From positions 4,038,501 through 4,102,500 of the forward strand of contig OY754470.1 of the NCBI GenBank assembly GCA_963575645.1: DNA of 64,000 bases, given 5' to 3'. Of this stretch, positions 25,601 to 35,033 are shown piece after piece. Origin of the DNA: Xanthostigma xanthostigma. Taxonomy: Eukaryota; Arthropoda; Insecta; Raphidioptera; Raphidiidae. The notes below the pieces were generated by a model. The model did not search any database. It saw nothing but the letters and a program-made list of their open reading frames with translations, and had not been told where the DNA came from. How positions within the stretch are numbered: the stretch's first letter is position 1; each line of letters begins with the position of its first letter. The position numbers and the translations under genes were made by a program.

Positions 25601-28600
25601 CCAGTGATTCCATTATTAATATTGTGTTAAGACTGTTAAGTAATAGATATTAAAAAATTGAAATTGCAAAGTTAGAACATAATTCATAATCGATATTTTG
25701 AATGATCATTCGATTATAAAAACCGATTATTTCGATTCATTCGATTATTGAAATATGTCGATTATGCCCAACACTAATATAAACTAATATAGGCAATTGG
25801 CCTAGTGAGAAAACTCCCAAAATCGTTAATGTAGGCCAATCCGTCCTGATGTGAACCTAATAAGAATGAAACTTATTCTAAACAATAAACATTGTAATCT
25901 TTGCTTATATAGCCAGGACACAGAGTTCCAAGGTTATCATCTTTCAATTGGGCAATGTGCGTCCCGAGCGGCTGTACTCCAAGCGACACCGAAAAGCTCC
26001 TGAAATCCAACATTGATTACATAGCAGAACACTCAAATTTGTCGATAGAAGTCAAAATTAATCCAGAAATGTGTCAGACGAAAAAACCGTGGTTAATTTC
26101 TAGATCTACTTTCTTCGGAGTGTAAGTTGTATACTTTATCAATACAAGGTGTACTCTAAAAAAACAAAACAAAGCATGTGTATGTGTAATTATCAACGTT
26201 ACCCACTGTTCAATCAGTTCTGAGTTGCGCCGTTGAACAAAATTACTCTCTTGGTGGCTAAAGAAGTTTCACTTCACAAAAAGGTGTCCGCTACTTTAAG
26301 GGGTTTCAATAGATTGAGTTAAATATTGCTTGTTACTATAGTAAATATCAAATATCTTCTCATCTCCTAAAGTTTAAGAATCACATGTGTCCATCGAAAA
26401 TGGGTATCTTCGTGAAAGCGCGTACAATTTGTTCACGCATATATGTGCGACGGAGATGAACGTACACGCAGATGCGCGTCTTTTGGTTTAGAAGTTGTTT
26501 GCGTTTATAGTTTTAAGAAAATCATATAAACCCTCCAAATGGCCGTAGTTTCCAAAACTAAAAGAGATACAGACGTTTGTTTACGCTCATTGAATTCAGC
26601 ATATTTTTTTCTGTGAGCTTCCTCAATTGCAAAAGTATATATTAAAGAATTCGATTTTTGCAATTTTTTCAAGGCATACCCCTTTAAAAAAATGCGATTT
26701 TTTACGAAAACCGAAATCTTTCGGAACTTTAGCAAATTCATCATGCTTATAGAAAAAAAAACACGCTGAATCCAATGAGCACAAACAAACGTCTATATGT
26801 CTTTTGGTTTAGAAGTTATTTGCGTTTATAGTTTTCAGAAAATCATATAAAACCTCCGAATGGCCGTAGTTTCCAAACTAAAAGAGATACAGACGTTTGC
26901 TTATGCCCATTGAATTCAGCGTATTTTTTTCTGTAAGCATTTTCAATTTCAAAAGTATATTAAAGAATTCGATTTTTCCAATTTTTTCAAGGCATACCCC
27001 TTTAAAAAAATGCGATTTTTGACGAAAACCGAAATCTTTCGGAACTTTGGCAAACTCATCATGCTTATAGAAAAAAAACACGCTGAATCCAATGAGCACA
27101 AACAAATGTCTGTATGTCTTTTGGTTTAGAAGTTATTTGCGTTTATAGTTTTCAGAAAATCACATAAAACCTTTGAATGGCCGTAGTTTCCAAACTAAAA
27201 GAAATAATTAACAAAAGACACACTTCTCAAAAAAGTTCGCCATCTCTGATCTATACTAATATGTAAAGCTTAAGAGCTTGTTTGGTTCGCTAATCTCAGG
27301 AACTACTGGTTCGAATTGTTGGATAGTCCATTTATCGAGGAAGGCTATATCTCGGTAAACTAAGATGAACGTGCGTACTCATGTCCCTCTCCCCAATTCT
27401 TTTTTTTTGCACCCGGGTGAAACCGGGCGGGACCGCTAGTTATATATAAATTCTGCGTAAATAATTGTTTGCAGACATGTTAATTATAATGATTTCGCAC
27501 ATCAAATTAATTAGTATTGTTTATAAACACAGGTTATTTTTTGTCGTGGTCATCTGTATAGCAGTAGCATCAACCATTTATGATTGCAAAACGAAACATA
27601 ATGCCGGTAAGTCTTTTACAAAACAAATCTTTGTGTCTCTATCGTTTGCTTGTCAGAAATTTCAACTTTTATACAGCGTGTAATGGACAGGAGTAAAAAT
27701 ATTTTTTTTGCGATTACGCTCTATGATTACGCTTAAAGTTACCTTATTGCAACAAACTTTTATACAATTGTTTTAAAAAATTTTAAGATACATCAAATGT
27801 TATCAAAAATAGACCTTTTACAAATCGGAAAATTAGCAGACGTCGAAATTTTTCAAATTTCTTTAAAACAAGGTATTTTAGAGTTTTAGACAATAATGTT
27901 ATAGATGCGGACCCAATTTTTTCGAATTCATCGTCATACTCCCATTTCCTTACGGATTGCAAATCCGAGGTAACTCTTATAACAATCGGTGCCATTTTAT
28001 GTTAGGCTTCTAGATCCTAAACGAATTTATCACCCTTCGGAAATAGTTTCAGATTGAATTTTTTTGTTCCTGCAGATAATTTACTAAATGCCTATTCGCT
28101 GCGTCGGAACATGCGGACATTATTTTCTTTGGATCGTCCAGATGGTGACATCGCGGCTGCACACGGCATAAGAGCTATCAATGCTTTTATGTTGGTTATA
28201 GCCCATAAATCGATGGCTCTGTTTTTCATTCCTTACGTTAATCGAACAGCTATGAGCGAGGTAAGTTTAGAATTTAAATCATGTTAGAAACTCTTCCACT
28301 ATTTCCTGATATTAAATATTGGTTAAATATGGAAAATATAATGCATTCTAAAATTTTGGTTGTTCTGCAGCTCTGCAGCGCTCATAGAAGTACAATACGC
28401 GCCACGAATCTAAAACGTTCGGAAGTTAGTCACAAACGGCGTCGCAAAGGCACATTGCACGGAACGTGTGCTCGTCGGTCACTTGTCGCTTTCCTGCTTT
28501 AAAGTACAGTCGAGTATGCTATTGTCAAGTTGTTATTGTTATTTTAGTTTTGTTGAGTTTTGTAGTTTTTCAACAGACTGTACAAGCGCAAGCCCGCATT

Positions 28601-31600
28601 CGCATCTAGCTTCCGAGTCTTTTAGATTCGTGGCGCGTATTGTACCGCCGCTGATCATACAAGCCAATAGAATAGCAATATTGTTAATTCAAATTCTAGA
28701 TTTTATTAAATTAATATTGTTATTATTTTCCCTTGTATCTCCTTAACACAGGAGACTTATCTGAGTACGGGAGTTATTGAGGAGCAATTTCTATATTTTC
28801 AGTTTATTGGTAAACCGTGGTCTGTAATTGGTCGAGCTGCCAGTCTTTATACCGATCCATTTATCATGCTGAGTGGAATGCTTACAGCGTACGCATTTTT
28901 TGGGCGTCTCAACAAATCTGGAAAAATTAATTTATTCCAAGAGTATATTTCCAGATTGATGAGGTAAACTGTTAATACGTCATATACATTACACCCGAAT
29001 AATATAAAATTCAAGAATAACCACAAACCCACGAGCTTGCGGTTAACCATAAAACATTAGATAAAAAAATATAGTCGTAAATGTTAGAGAATGGTTGATC
29101 ATAAAATATTTGTTTAACCGCCAACTAAAGAATAAACGAGTTTTATAACAAAACCAATATTGTACCCTTCCGCCCTGCCTACAAATATTATACTCAAGGT
29201 AGAGTTTTGACTGTTGTTCGTTAAAAATACGTACAGCAAATGTATTTTCTGTGGTTACCATCTATAACCTCCTGTGTGATGTTATATTGGATTTGGAATT
29301 CAACTTTAACATACTAGTAAAAAAAATGTTTATTTATATAACAAAAGAAGTAAAGCTGATATGATTGATTGTTGTCAACGTTTCGAATTATAATCAGTAC
29401 TCTATCAAAACCTCAATGGCTCAATAACAACTTTAGATAAATTTTAAAAATTAAAATCAAGGTGCAAATCTTTATCGTGGAGTCCATCTTCAAAATTTTT
29501 AAAGTCGATAATTTGTAAGATCTTCAAAAAGAACAGATTTCACTTCGAAAAGTTTACAGCAATAAAGTATGTCAGTTTTATTTTGTTCATTCAAAATGAA
29601 AAAACCTTTCGGCTGCATGTTGGAATTGAGGTCTGAATCCAACATAACATCTAATCAAATCAAATATGATTAGTATATGATCTAATCAAATCTCAAAATC
29701 GTCCAGTTTACTGCAGTTGCATTTATAGGTTTTCAAAATAACTTGCTATTAAAGCATCGGTTTACACAATAATTGTTTATGGGCCCTATAAACAGTTTAT
29801 GTTGCAAACTTATATTTGAATTTCTATTTATACAGGTTGGTGCCCACGCTTGGCGCATTAATTATATTTTGTACCTTTGTAATGCCATCGGTAAGTTCTG
29901 GTCCACAGTGGAATCAAGTGGTAACTCATTATTCCGACATATGCAAAGATAATTGGTGGAGAAATTTACTTTTTATTCATAATTATTTTGGATTCGAGAA
30001 AATGGTAAGACGAATGAGCCTATTCTTGTTGTTGTAATAGAATAAGTTTTTATTTCTTTTTTTTTCAGTGTTTAACTCATACGCATCATGTTGGTATTGA
30101 CACTCAGTTGTTTGCTGTTTCACCCATTTTTATTCTGTTGCTATGGAAATGGCCTCGTCGGGGATTAACCGTTCTTTTGATTTTGGCAACAGTCTCAACA
30201 ATTATGCGCTATTACGTTACATACACGAAAGGATTGTCAAATTATATTCACTATGGTACTTCGTAAGTATAAACAGTATAACTCAGAACTAATAAAATCG
30301 GAGCAGATTCAGTAATTATCGATATCTGGTACGACTTTAAAAATAATTTTCAATTTTATTCTAAAAAGACTATTGTTTCAGGATAACTCAACTCTTTCGT
30401 ACTGCCGATAACATGTATATCTTGCCTACGCATCGAGTCACCGTATACATAATGGGTATAGTTTTAGGTTACATGTTGAGATATATAAAAAAAATTCATC
30501 TTACTCCCGTAAGTATTATCAAAGCATTAAATAACATTATTTACTCATTCATAGGCTTTTTTTTGTTCTCCATTTTATAAAATAGAGTGGATAAAATGAA
30601 GATTAATTGAGTTTATAGTTTTTCTTATAAAGTTTCCATTAGTAATATAGGAATGGTATGATCAACGTTTCAACAACAAATCTTATTTCCTTCAGAATAT
30701 TGCTAATTTTTAAGATCCAGAAGAAAACACATTTTGTTTGTTGCCGAAAAGTTGAGCATTAGAATGCTTAGCAAATGGTTCTTACTTTTCCTTTCTTTTA
30801 AAAGAGAACCTCTTTTATTAATTATTCAAAATTATAATTCTCATTGTCACGAATTAAATCTCTTTCCAGTGTTTTAATTCGACTGTTTTTTTTTATGAAA
30901 GTTTCAGTTAAATGCGGGACACGCCCTTGCTACGGCAGCGTTTTGTGGGGCATTTTTTATTCCTGCATTTATGGGTAACATTGCGTACAAATACGATCCT
31001 GTACATGCTGCGTGGTACGCTGCCTTTGCGCCCATTGCATGGTGTTTTTCTTTTGCATGGATCATTTTCACGTCACACCTTGGATACGAAAGTAAGTAAT
31101 TAAATAAAATATGGTCAAGCATAAACGTACTTCAGGGCCTTCAGGCGTCGAGGGTGTTGCGAAACAATAAAAATGCCCGCACCAAAAATCGAGTCATACA
31201 TCGAACATCACTGCCATAGCCTGGGACTGTGTTGCTGGGGTGATTTCAAGTCAAATAGTCTAAATCACCCCAGCAATACAGTCCCAGGGTATGGCAGTCA
31301 TGTCGTGGGACGCACTGTATATTAGATTTCTAGTTTCTTAGGTCAACCGTTTAGAAGTTAACGGCATATGGCAGACGAAGGGCTCTGTTTTCTATATTTT
31401 TAGTACGAAACCGTAAAAAGTCACGTTTTCGTTTACGTTCTGTTCTTTCTTTTTTAGGTTTTCTTAGTAAGATGTTTTCATGGCCAGGATTTTTAATCTC
31501 GACAAGATTAGCGTATACTATATATCTTAGTCAGTTTCCAGTTTTCTTTTATAATGTTGGAAAAGCGAGACATGCCGAATTTTACGAGCTTTTTAGTAGT

Positions 31601-31828
31601 ACGGTATGTAATTTAAATATTATAATTATAATATAATAATGAAAATTCACAGAACTTAAGAAATACATTAATCGGTGTCTCTTTTTTTTACAGCTCAACA
31701 TCCCGGAGTATGGATTTATTATTATTTTTTCGATTGTCTTAACTTTATTATTTGAGAGTCCTTTTCAAAATATCAAAAAATATATATTCAAAAGAACTGA
31801 ATTAAATGCATCGAAAAAAAACTTTTAA
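13676..31828 (+). CDS. nrf-6-like: Nose resistant to fluoxetine (NRF-6)-like acyltransferase
   Basis: Thirteen exons: 13676-14045, 21938-22222, 24642-24868, 25913-26121, 27533-27606, 28076-28260, 28803-28963, 29836-30004, 30069-30262, 30382-30508, 30908-31091, 31458-31603, 31694-31828. They total 2466 nt and 821 residues, in phase throughout. The order is: a signal-like segment (about residues 14-36), a divergent acidic linker, and the cysteine-bearing NRF domain (about 140-330: GNLNQFGDFDQCL, NWAMCVPSGC). Next come a membrane segment (about 364-380, LFFVVVICIAVASTIYD) and the acyltransferase-3 region with GIRAINAFMLVIAHKS and many further membrane spans to the end. NRF-6/NDG-4 proteins are multi-pass membrane proteins linked to lipid and drug uptake; the insect substrates are unknown. 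The starts of exons 2 and 5 were chosen because only these internal acceptors keep the frame. M14 is an alternative start. Confidence 0.9.
14098..14572. mobile_element. hAT-type element
   Basis: The left end is CAGTGATGGATTTACGCC and the right end is AATCCGTCACTG. Subterminal GGGCCTAGGGCGGC appears at both sides. The flanks GTCATTTC and TACATTTC match at 6 of 8 positions, which fits an old 8-bp hAT duplication. It has no coding capacity and lies just inside the first intron of the NRF-6-like gene. Confidence 0.75.
14640..14870. repeat. Imperfect inverted repeat
   Basis: The arms AGCAATGTGGACTAAAAAG (about 14692) and TTTTTAGTCCACATTGCT (about 14819) are complementary. A second pair is AAAGATTT / AAATCTTT around ATTCAACAG-type words. 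It is probably a small foldback element; its ends are not resolved. Confidence 0.55.
14884..15236 (+). mobile_element. Helitron-like non-autonomous element
   Basis: It starts CTATACTAATATATAAATATG, contains TTTGTTTGAACGCGCTAATCT and ACCAATAGGAGCGGAGCATC, and ends GGTGAAACCGGGCGGGGCCG CTAG followed by T. No target duplication is expected for Helitrons, and none is seen. At about 350 bp this is the cleanest copy in the window. Confidence 0.8.
15540..16080 (+). mobile_element. Helitron-like element with internal minisatellite
   Basis: The 3' end is CACCCGGGTGAAGCCGGGCC with a mutated terminus (CAAG). The body shares TTGCTTGGTCCAACTTACGC with copies at 21128-21440 and 46615-46795. Inside, a unit of about 42 bp (AGAATTTGCTCAAAGCTGTT then AGTTCAGAAGCAAATCTGGT) repeats about four times between 15835 and 15990. 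Internal minisatellites are common in insect Helitron relatives. Confidence 0.65.
16880..17285. repeat. Dispersed repeat, copy 1
   Basis: It shares long diverged stretches with 44740-45090, for example CTATATGAATCATTGCCTAT, CAACAAAGCGTATCG, and a block around TTTTATTCCTATGCTC. The class is not clear and no terminal repeats were found. Confidence 0.55.
19540..19683. mobile_element. Short near-palindromic element
   Basis: The arms include TTCGGAACCCAAACGAATGG, CAGACCTCTGTTGAGAAATG and CGCCGAACTGCCCTA. All recur in inverted form in the second half (GGGCAGTTCGGCGCATTTCT, then CCATTCCTTTGGGTTCGGAA). The loop is about 35 bp. It is probably a foldback MITE; flanking TA bases suggest but do not prove a TA duplication. 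Confidence 0.7.
20459..20889. mobile_element. PIF/Harbinger-type MITE rich in CCAGT words
   Basis: The inverted ends TGCCCGGTTTACATTATTCC and GGAATAATGTAAACCGGGCA are flanked by a 3-bp TTA on both sides (20456-20458 and 20890-20892), the PIF/Harbinger target signature. The interior holds many copies of CCAGT/ACTGG in both orientations. No coding capacity. Confidence 0.8.
21128..21440 (+). mobile_element. Helitron-like element
   Basis: The body contains CGCGCTAATCTCCAAAACTA, TTGGTCCAACTTACGCTATA and GGTAGAATTTGCTCAAAGC. The end is CACCCGGGTGAATCTGGGAC then GGGTCG CTAG followed by T. It is interrupted at about 21305-21380 by part of the self-complementary 13-bp-TSD family. Confidence 0.65.
21508..21854 (+). 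mobile_element. Self-complementary element with 13-bp TSD, copy 2
   Basis: It starts CAAATCTTTGATTAACGTCT and ends TTATTTATA. The flanks AAAAACGGATATT (21495-21507) and AAAAAAGGATATT (21855-21867) differ at one position. The arms are complementary over most of the element around a centre near 21680. The hammerhead-like words CTGAAGA and CGAAACG occur on the plus strand at about 21765-21795 and inverted at about 21600-21633. Confidence 0.85.
22569..23145 (+). mobile_element. PIF/Harbinger-derived element
   Basis: The inverted ends AGGTATGGTTTCGCTGGCGC and GCGCCAGCGAAATCATACCT are flanked by TTA (22566-22568 and 23146-23148). Subterminal regions are GC-rich and complementary (GGCGACGGCGACTGG; AGTCGCGAGTCGCCGCCGCC). 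The centre keeps a decayed piece of transposase, so this is an internally deleted derivative of an autonomous element. Confidence 0.85.
22751..22945 (+). pseudogene. Harbinger transposase N-terminal fragment
   Basis: An ATG opens MENGNLLLQLLLLEEEEEQ. After frame changes come QPIFL, then EDEEGCFELLINHLKEAEKK, and after another frameshift a piece like FFRLNFDQ. The glutamate run and the CFELLINHL segment resemble the beginning of HARBI1/DDE_Tnp_4 nucleases from animals. At least two frameshifts or stops are present, and the catalytic DDE region is absent. It is not functional. Confidence 0.7.
24107..24602. mobile_element. Tc1/pogo-like MITE with TA duplication
   Basis: The inverted ends CAGTGTAAACTCTTTATAACG and CGCTATAAAGAGTTTACACTG are flanked by TA. 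A second internal block starting near 24232 repeats the subterminal CTCTTTATAACGAATTTTAA. CAGT ends and a TA target are typical of pogo/Tigger-like elements. No coding capacity. Confidence 0.8.
24987..25776. mobile_element. hAT-type element with perfect 8-bp TSD
   Basis: The ends TAGTGTTGGGCGATTATG and ATTATGCCCAACACTA are flanked by ATATAAAC (24979-24986 and 25777-25784). Subterminal zones repeat ATCGATTAT/ATAATCGA words many times. The centre contains a LINE fragment. It lies in intron 3 of the NRF-6-like gene. Confidence 0.88.
25372..25530 (+). pseudogene. LINE reverse-transcriptase tail fragment
   Basis: A 53-codon open stretch ends in a stop: NPSYFGSVLFNKLPNSL, then about 15 residues on KFKLKSFFLKKCFYDIKDFF. 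The pattern SYFG..LFNKLP...K.FK..LK..L....FY...EF is characteristic of the extreme C-terminus of jockey/CR1-like LINE ORF2 proteins. It is the 5'-truncated relic of an insertion into the hAT element. Confidence 0.65.
26480..27206. repeat. About 320-bp tandem repeat, 2.3 copies
   Basis: The word CTTTTGGTTTAGAAGTTATT starts units at 26480, 26801 and 27118 (periods 321 and 317 bp). Units share TGGCCGTAGTTTCCAAACT and CAAGGCATACCCCTTTAAAA with few differences. Open frames inside the two full units translate alike but match no family. Located in intron 4 of the NRF-6-like gene. Confidence 0.85.
27250..27439 (+). mobile_element. Helitron-like short copy
   Basis: It starts TCTATACTAATATGTAAAGC and ends GGTGAAACCGGGCGGGACCG CTAG then T. 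The body is shortened to 190 bp by internal deletion. It lies in intron 4 of the NRF-6-like gene, shortly before exon 5. Confidence 0.75.
28390..28645. mobile_element. Short TIR element (MITE), copy 2
   Basis: The ends GTACAATACGCGCCACGAAT and ATTCGTGGCGCGTATTGTAC are perfect inverted repeats, continuing into CTAAAA/TTTTAG. The interior is shared with copy 1 at 494-817 but is about 70 bp shorter. A TA target duplication is possible. It lies in intron 6 of the NRF-6-like gene. Confidence 0.85.
31211..31297 (+). other. Pre-miRNA-sized intronic hairpin
   Basis: Two 36-base arms (31211-31246 and 31262-31297) pair with one mismatch and one G-U wobble around a 15-base loop. The left arm starts CTGCCATAGCCTGGGACTGT. 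It lies in intron 11 of the NRF-6-like gene on its sense strand. It may be a microRNA-type precursor or a tiny MITE; sequence alone cannot decide. Confidence 0.5.
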
Positions 31829-32776
31829 AACAATAAAGTACAATGATTCAATGTAAATAAGTTATAAAATCTGTGATAGTTTTAAATATTGTATATAGAC
31901 TGTTTTTTTAATAATTCACTTATTATATTTTAGTTCTTAAGTATTACTAATACCTATAATAAAATTTTTAATAAGAATAAGACCTATAATATACTACGTT
32001 AAAGTTGGGGCTTACCATTGTTTTAGCCAAATAATTTGAAAACAAGAAATAAAAAATGCTACAATAATTTACGATACCTACTTATCATTAAAGTTTCATA
32101 GATATATTATCTATGTTACAGAAAACAAAAAAGAGAAATCAACTCTTAAAGCGTAAATACAGGAACTCATAATACTATTATGTAAGATTAACCTGTTAAG
32201 ACCTGACAGATTTCAGCTCTGTATTTAGATACATTTTCTATAATACCGCAAAGTTATTATTACAACAAATTATTATTCAATGCGTAAAAAAATTCAATAA
32301 CTTACTTGTTAATCCGAGTGATGGCTGCCTTCATAGATAGTGTAGACCGCACACCTTTGTTGCACAAACATCATTCAGAAAGGATTCCATCGATAAGAGT
32401 TTGTAGCACACGTAAAAACACTAAAAACGTTTCATATTGATTTTATCTCACACATTTTAAACTAAACTATTTTAAAAGAAAATAAATCACACATTTTTTA
32501 ACACAAAATTCAAAAACAACACACTATCAATAACAAAGTTTATTACTTTAATTACAGGTATGACAATTTCCTTGTCAAAGTTCAAAGAAACTGAAAAACC
32601 TTTTTGTATTTTTTGCAAATAATTGATTATAACCAGATAAAACCACTTTAAAATAATAATAATTTAGTACGCTATCATAACCTATATTATTTGATATAAA
32701 TATAACCGTTGTACGCGACGTAACCGTTAAAACTGAGCACATTTTTAATTTTATCCTCCACGGGAACAATTGCAAA
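31829..32776. other. Intergenic spacer, NRF-6-like to CBP20
   Basis: AT-rich, with no repeat family recognised. The first part should be the 3' UTR of the NRF-6-like gene (AATAAA-like words near 31833). The GC-richer stretch near 32330-32400 and the region just before 32777 may belong to the CBP20 promoter. Confidence 0.5.
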
Positions 32777-32923
32777 ATGGTTGGCGATGTTAAATATCTC
32801 TATAGTGTGGAGCAAACATGTAACGAACCTAGTGGATTGACATGGAACTTGGAAGAAGCAACCATTTTTATTACGGAGGAAACTGAAAATCAAACAATTT
32901 TTGACATGTATGCTGCATTTTGA
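32777..32923 (+). CDS. Candidate 48-codon small ORF upstream of CBP20
   Basis: ATG to TGA encodes 48 residues starting MVGDVKYLYSVEQTC and ending TIFDMYAAF. The composition is acidic and non-repetitive, with no low-complexity bias. The stop lies 49 bp before the CBP20 start codon on the same strand, so the ORF could be in the CBP20 5' leader, as an upstream ORF or the first cistron of a shared transcript. The frame stays open upstream to about 32679 without a convincing acceptor. I recognise no family, and it may be chance. Confidence 0.35.
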   Translation: MVGDVKYLYSVEQTCNEPSGLTWNLEEATIFITEETENQTIFDMYAAF

Positions 32924-32972
32924 ATTGTTTAATGTTTGAAATTAGTGTTGTATAAAAGTAAAATTAAACAAG

Positions 32973-34156
32973 ATGTCAACAGTGTCATCTTCTTCTGTAG
33001 AATTAAGTTCTTACAGAGATCAGCATTTCAAGGTACGTCAGAATGTAAGCGGTGTTTTAATTTTTATAGGTTAAGTATATTTTGATTTTCTTTTAATTTA
33101 AAGTTAAATAAATGTGTATAATATTTTCGAAAATATTCATAGGGCTCTCGTGCCGAACAGGACCGTTTATTGCGATTGTCAACAACTTTGTACGTTGGTA
33201 ATTTATCTTTTTATACAACTGAAGAACAAATTTATGAACTCTTCTCAAAATGTGGAGATATACGTCGAGTTATAATGGGGCTGGATAAATACAAAAAAAC
33301 TCCTTGTGGTTTTTGCTTTGTGGAATATTATACTCGGAACGATGCAGAAAATTGTTTGAGGTACACTATGCAATTTAAAATTATTTCGAATGTTTTAGGT
33401 AGCTCTACAAATGTAATTCACTCTTGTAGTTTTTCACTAAATCAATGCGTGATAAAATTTCAGATATGTAAATGGAACCAGGCTAGATGATCGGATAGTA
33501 AGGACGGATTGGGATGCAGGCTTTATTGAAGGACGTCAGTATGGTAGGGGAAAAACAGGAGGACAGGTATGTTAGATTTATAATATGTCCTTGGAGATTT
33601 AAACTAGAAAATCCCGTAGTTATGTCTCAAATATTTAAATACTTTAAGAAGTACATCCAAGTACCGCAATAAAGATGCTATGTGGCGTGGATTGTATTAA
33701 TAATATTATAATATGTTGTGTATTCGGTTTCTTATCGAAGCAAGTTAAAAAAAACTCAAAAAGTCGAGTACCTGTTCAGTAGTAAAAATAATCAATCGCT
33801 AAGTCGATTAGAAAATATATACACAAAATTTTTTCACTTCGTATTCTCGTGTGGCTCTATCGATATGCCCAGACTGCGTTTGGCGCATTGTATATTGGAT
33901 ATGTAAAGTTGCCTGCGTACTTCTAGATTAGACTCTAACTACTCTGGAAGAACAGACGTATTAGATTTTTTGTGTTAAAAAAATTTTCTTTTCAGGTTCG
34001 AGATGAATATCGGACCGATTATGATAGTGGAAGAGGAGGCTATGGTAAAATTGTGGCACAAAAGGTAAGCGATACATTTTCATTATAATAATAATCATCG
34101 TTTATTAGTTTAATTGTTTTTTTTTTTCGTATTTCTAGCCCAGTTTTGACTCTTAA
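32973..34156 (+). CDS. Cbp20: Nuclear cap-binding protein subunit 2 (CBP20)
   Basis: Five exons: 32973-33032, 33143-33360, 33464-33566, 33996-34064, 34139-34156. They total 468 nt and 155 residues, the usual length for this protein. CBP20 binds the 7-methylguanosine cap of nuclear transcripts as a partner of CBP80, supporting splicing, export and 3'-end processing. The single RRM shows RNP2 (LYVGNLSF, 36-43) and RNP1 (GFCFVEYY, 76-83). The cap-stacking tyrosines correspond to Y14 (SYRDQHF) and Y44 (SFYTTEEQ). The C-terminal part has [15 protein letters not shown] and the RDEYRTDYD segment typical of the family. The last exon encodes only five residues plus stop. It converges on the RhoL-like gene. 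Confidence 0.97.
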
Positions 34157-35033
34157 GCAGTAACCGACATTTATTATATAATATAGGAGTAAAGATTTAT
34201 TTTTAATTCAACAAAGCTATTTAGAACATTTTTTTGATTGTATGAATGATTTTTTCATGTAAATAATAAATTAATGTAATACATGATATATTTTGTACCG
34301 ACGTTTTAAAACTATTAGATAATTATGAAATTTTACACTTTATTTTCTCATAACAGGTTTTTCGTTTTTCCTACCGTTTCCACTGACTTCAGTTCCATCC
34401 TGTTTGAAAATTTTCCCGATATCCTTCAAGAAATCCATTAACAAGTTGTCAGATAATTCCTAAAATTAGTGATTTAATACTTTTCTATTTTAATTAATAA
34501 ATCTAGAATATTTTTGTAATAAAATTGTGTAAGTGTAATGTTATATGACTTGTTTAATTTATTGAATATAAATATTTTGTAAGAAATAAATGAGTTGTTT
34601 GATTTTTAAATAATATCAAATACATAAAGTTTACTTAAAAAATATTTTAAATATAAATGCGTATTCATCATTAATCCAAACATTTTAAGTTTTTTGATCT
34701 TTTTTATATGAAGTGGATTAAAGCAGGGCATGGGAGACGCGGTTGCGAATAACCGAAGTTTGGAAACCCTGCTTTAAAGTAATAGAATAAAAATAAGAAA
34801 ACAATCTATTGACCGAAATAATTATAGTCAGCAAAAATGTATCACCTAAAAGTCAAATACAATACAATATTCTTTTTGGGGTAAATTTTAAGTACAGTTA
34901 AAAACTTTATTCTATATTCCGTCACTTCACTTTTGTTTTAGATTAAGATTATTTATGAGGAATGTTCAAATATTAATTAACCATGTTGAAAAACAATTCT
35001 TTTAACAGTATAAATGTATTTTTGAAAATATTT
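34157..35033. other. Spacer between convergent genes
   Basis: It holds the 3' UTRs of CBP20 (plus) and the RhoL-like gene (minus). A candidate orphan exon lies on the minus strand at 34340-34459. A 60-bp hairpin-like relic with hAT-style ends (AAAGCAGGG at 34720 and CCCTGCTTT at 34767) is also present. Confidence 0.5.
34340..34459 (-). CDS. Orphan terminal exon, gene unknown
   Basis: On the minus strand an acceptor CACTAATTTTAG is followed by 39 codons and a TAA stop. The peptide begins ELSDNLLMDFLKDIGKIFKQ and ends GRKNEKPVMRK. It is open in phase 0, hydrophilic, and has better codon composition than surrounding DNA. I found no partner exon between it and the RhoL-like gene. Phase would allow joining to RhoL exon 2, but that would destroy the GTPase. 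It may be the last exon of a gene starting further right, with RhoL nested in its intron, or a decayed exon. Function not recognised. Confidence 0.35.
   Translation of the reverse strand, partial: ELSDNLLMDFLKDIGKIFKQDGTEVSGNGRKNEKPVMRK

Noticed and set aside
26505..27105. Two similar 75-79 codon frames on the minus strand
   Set aside because: They are copies produced by the tandem repeat and start at unrelated points; not conserved as proteins.
27465..27532. Longer form of NRF-6-like exon 5 starting after the acceptor at 27474
   Set aside because: It would enter in the wrong phase after exon 4. The internal acceptor at 27532 restores the frame and gives the expected membrane segment directly.
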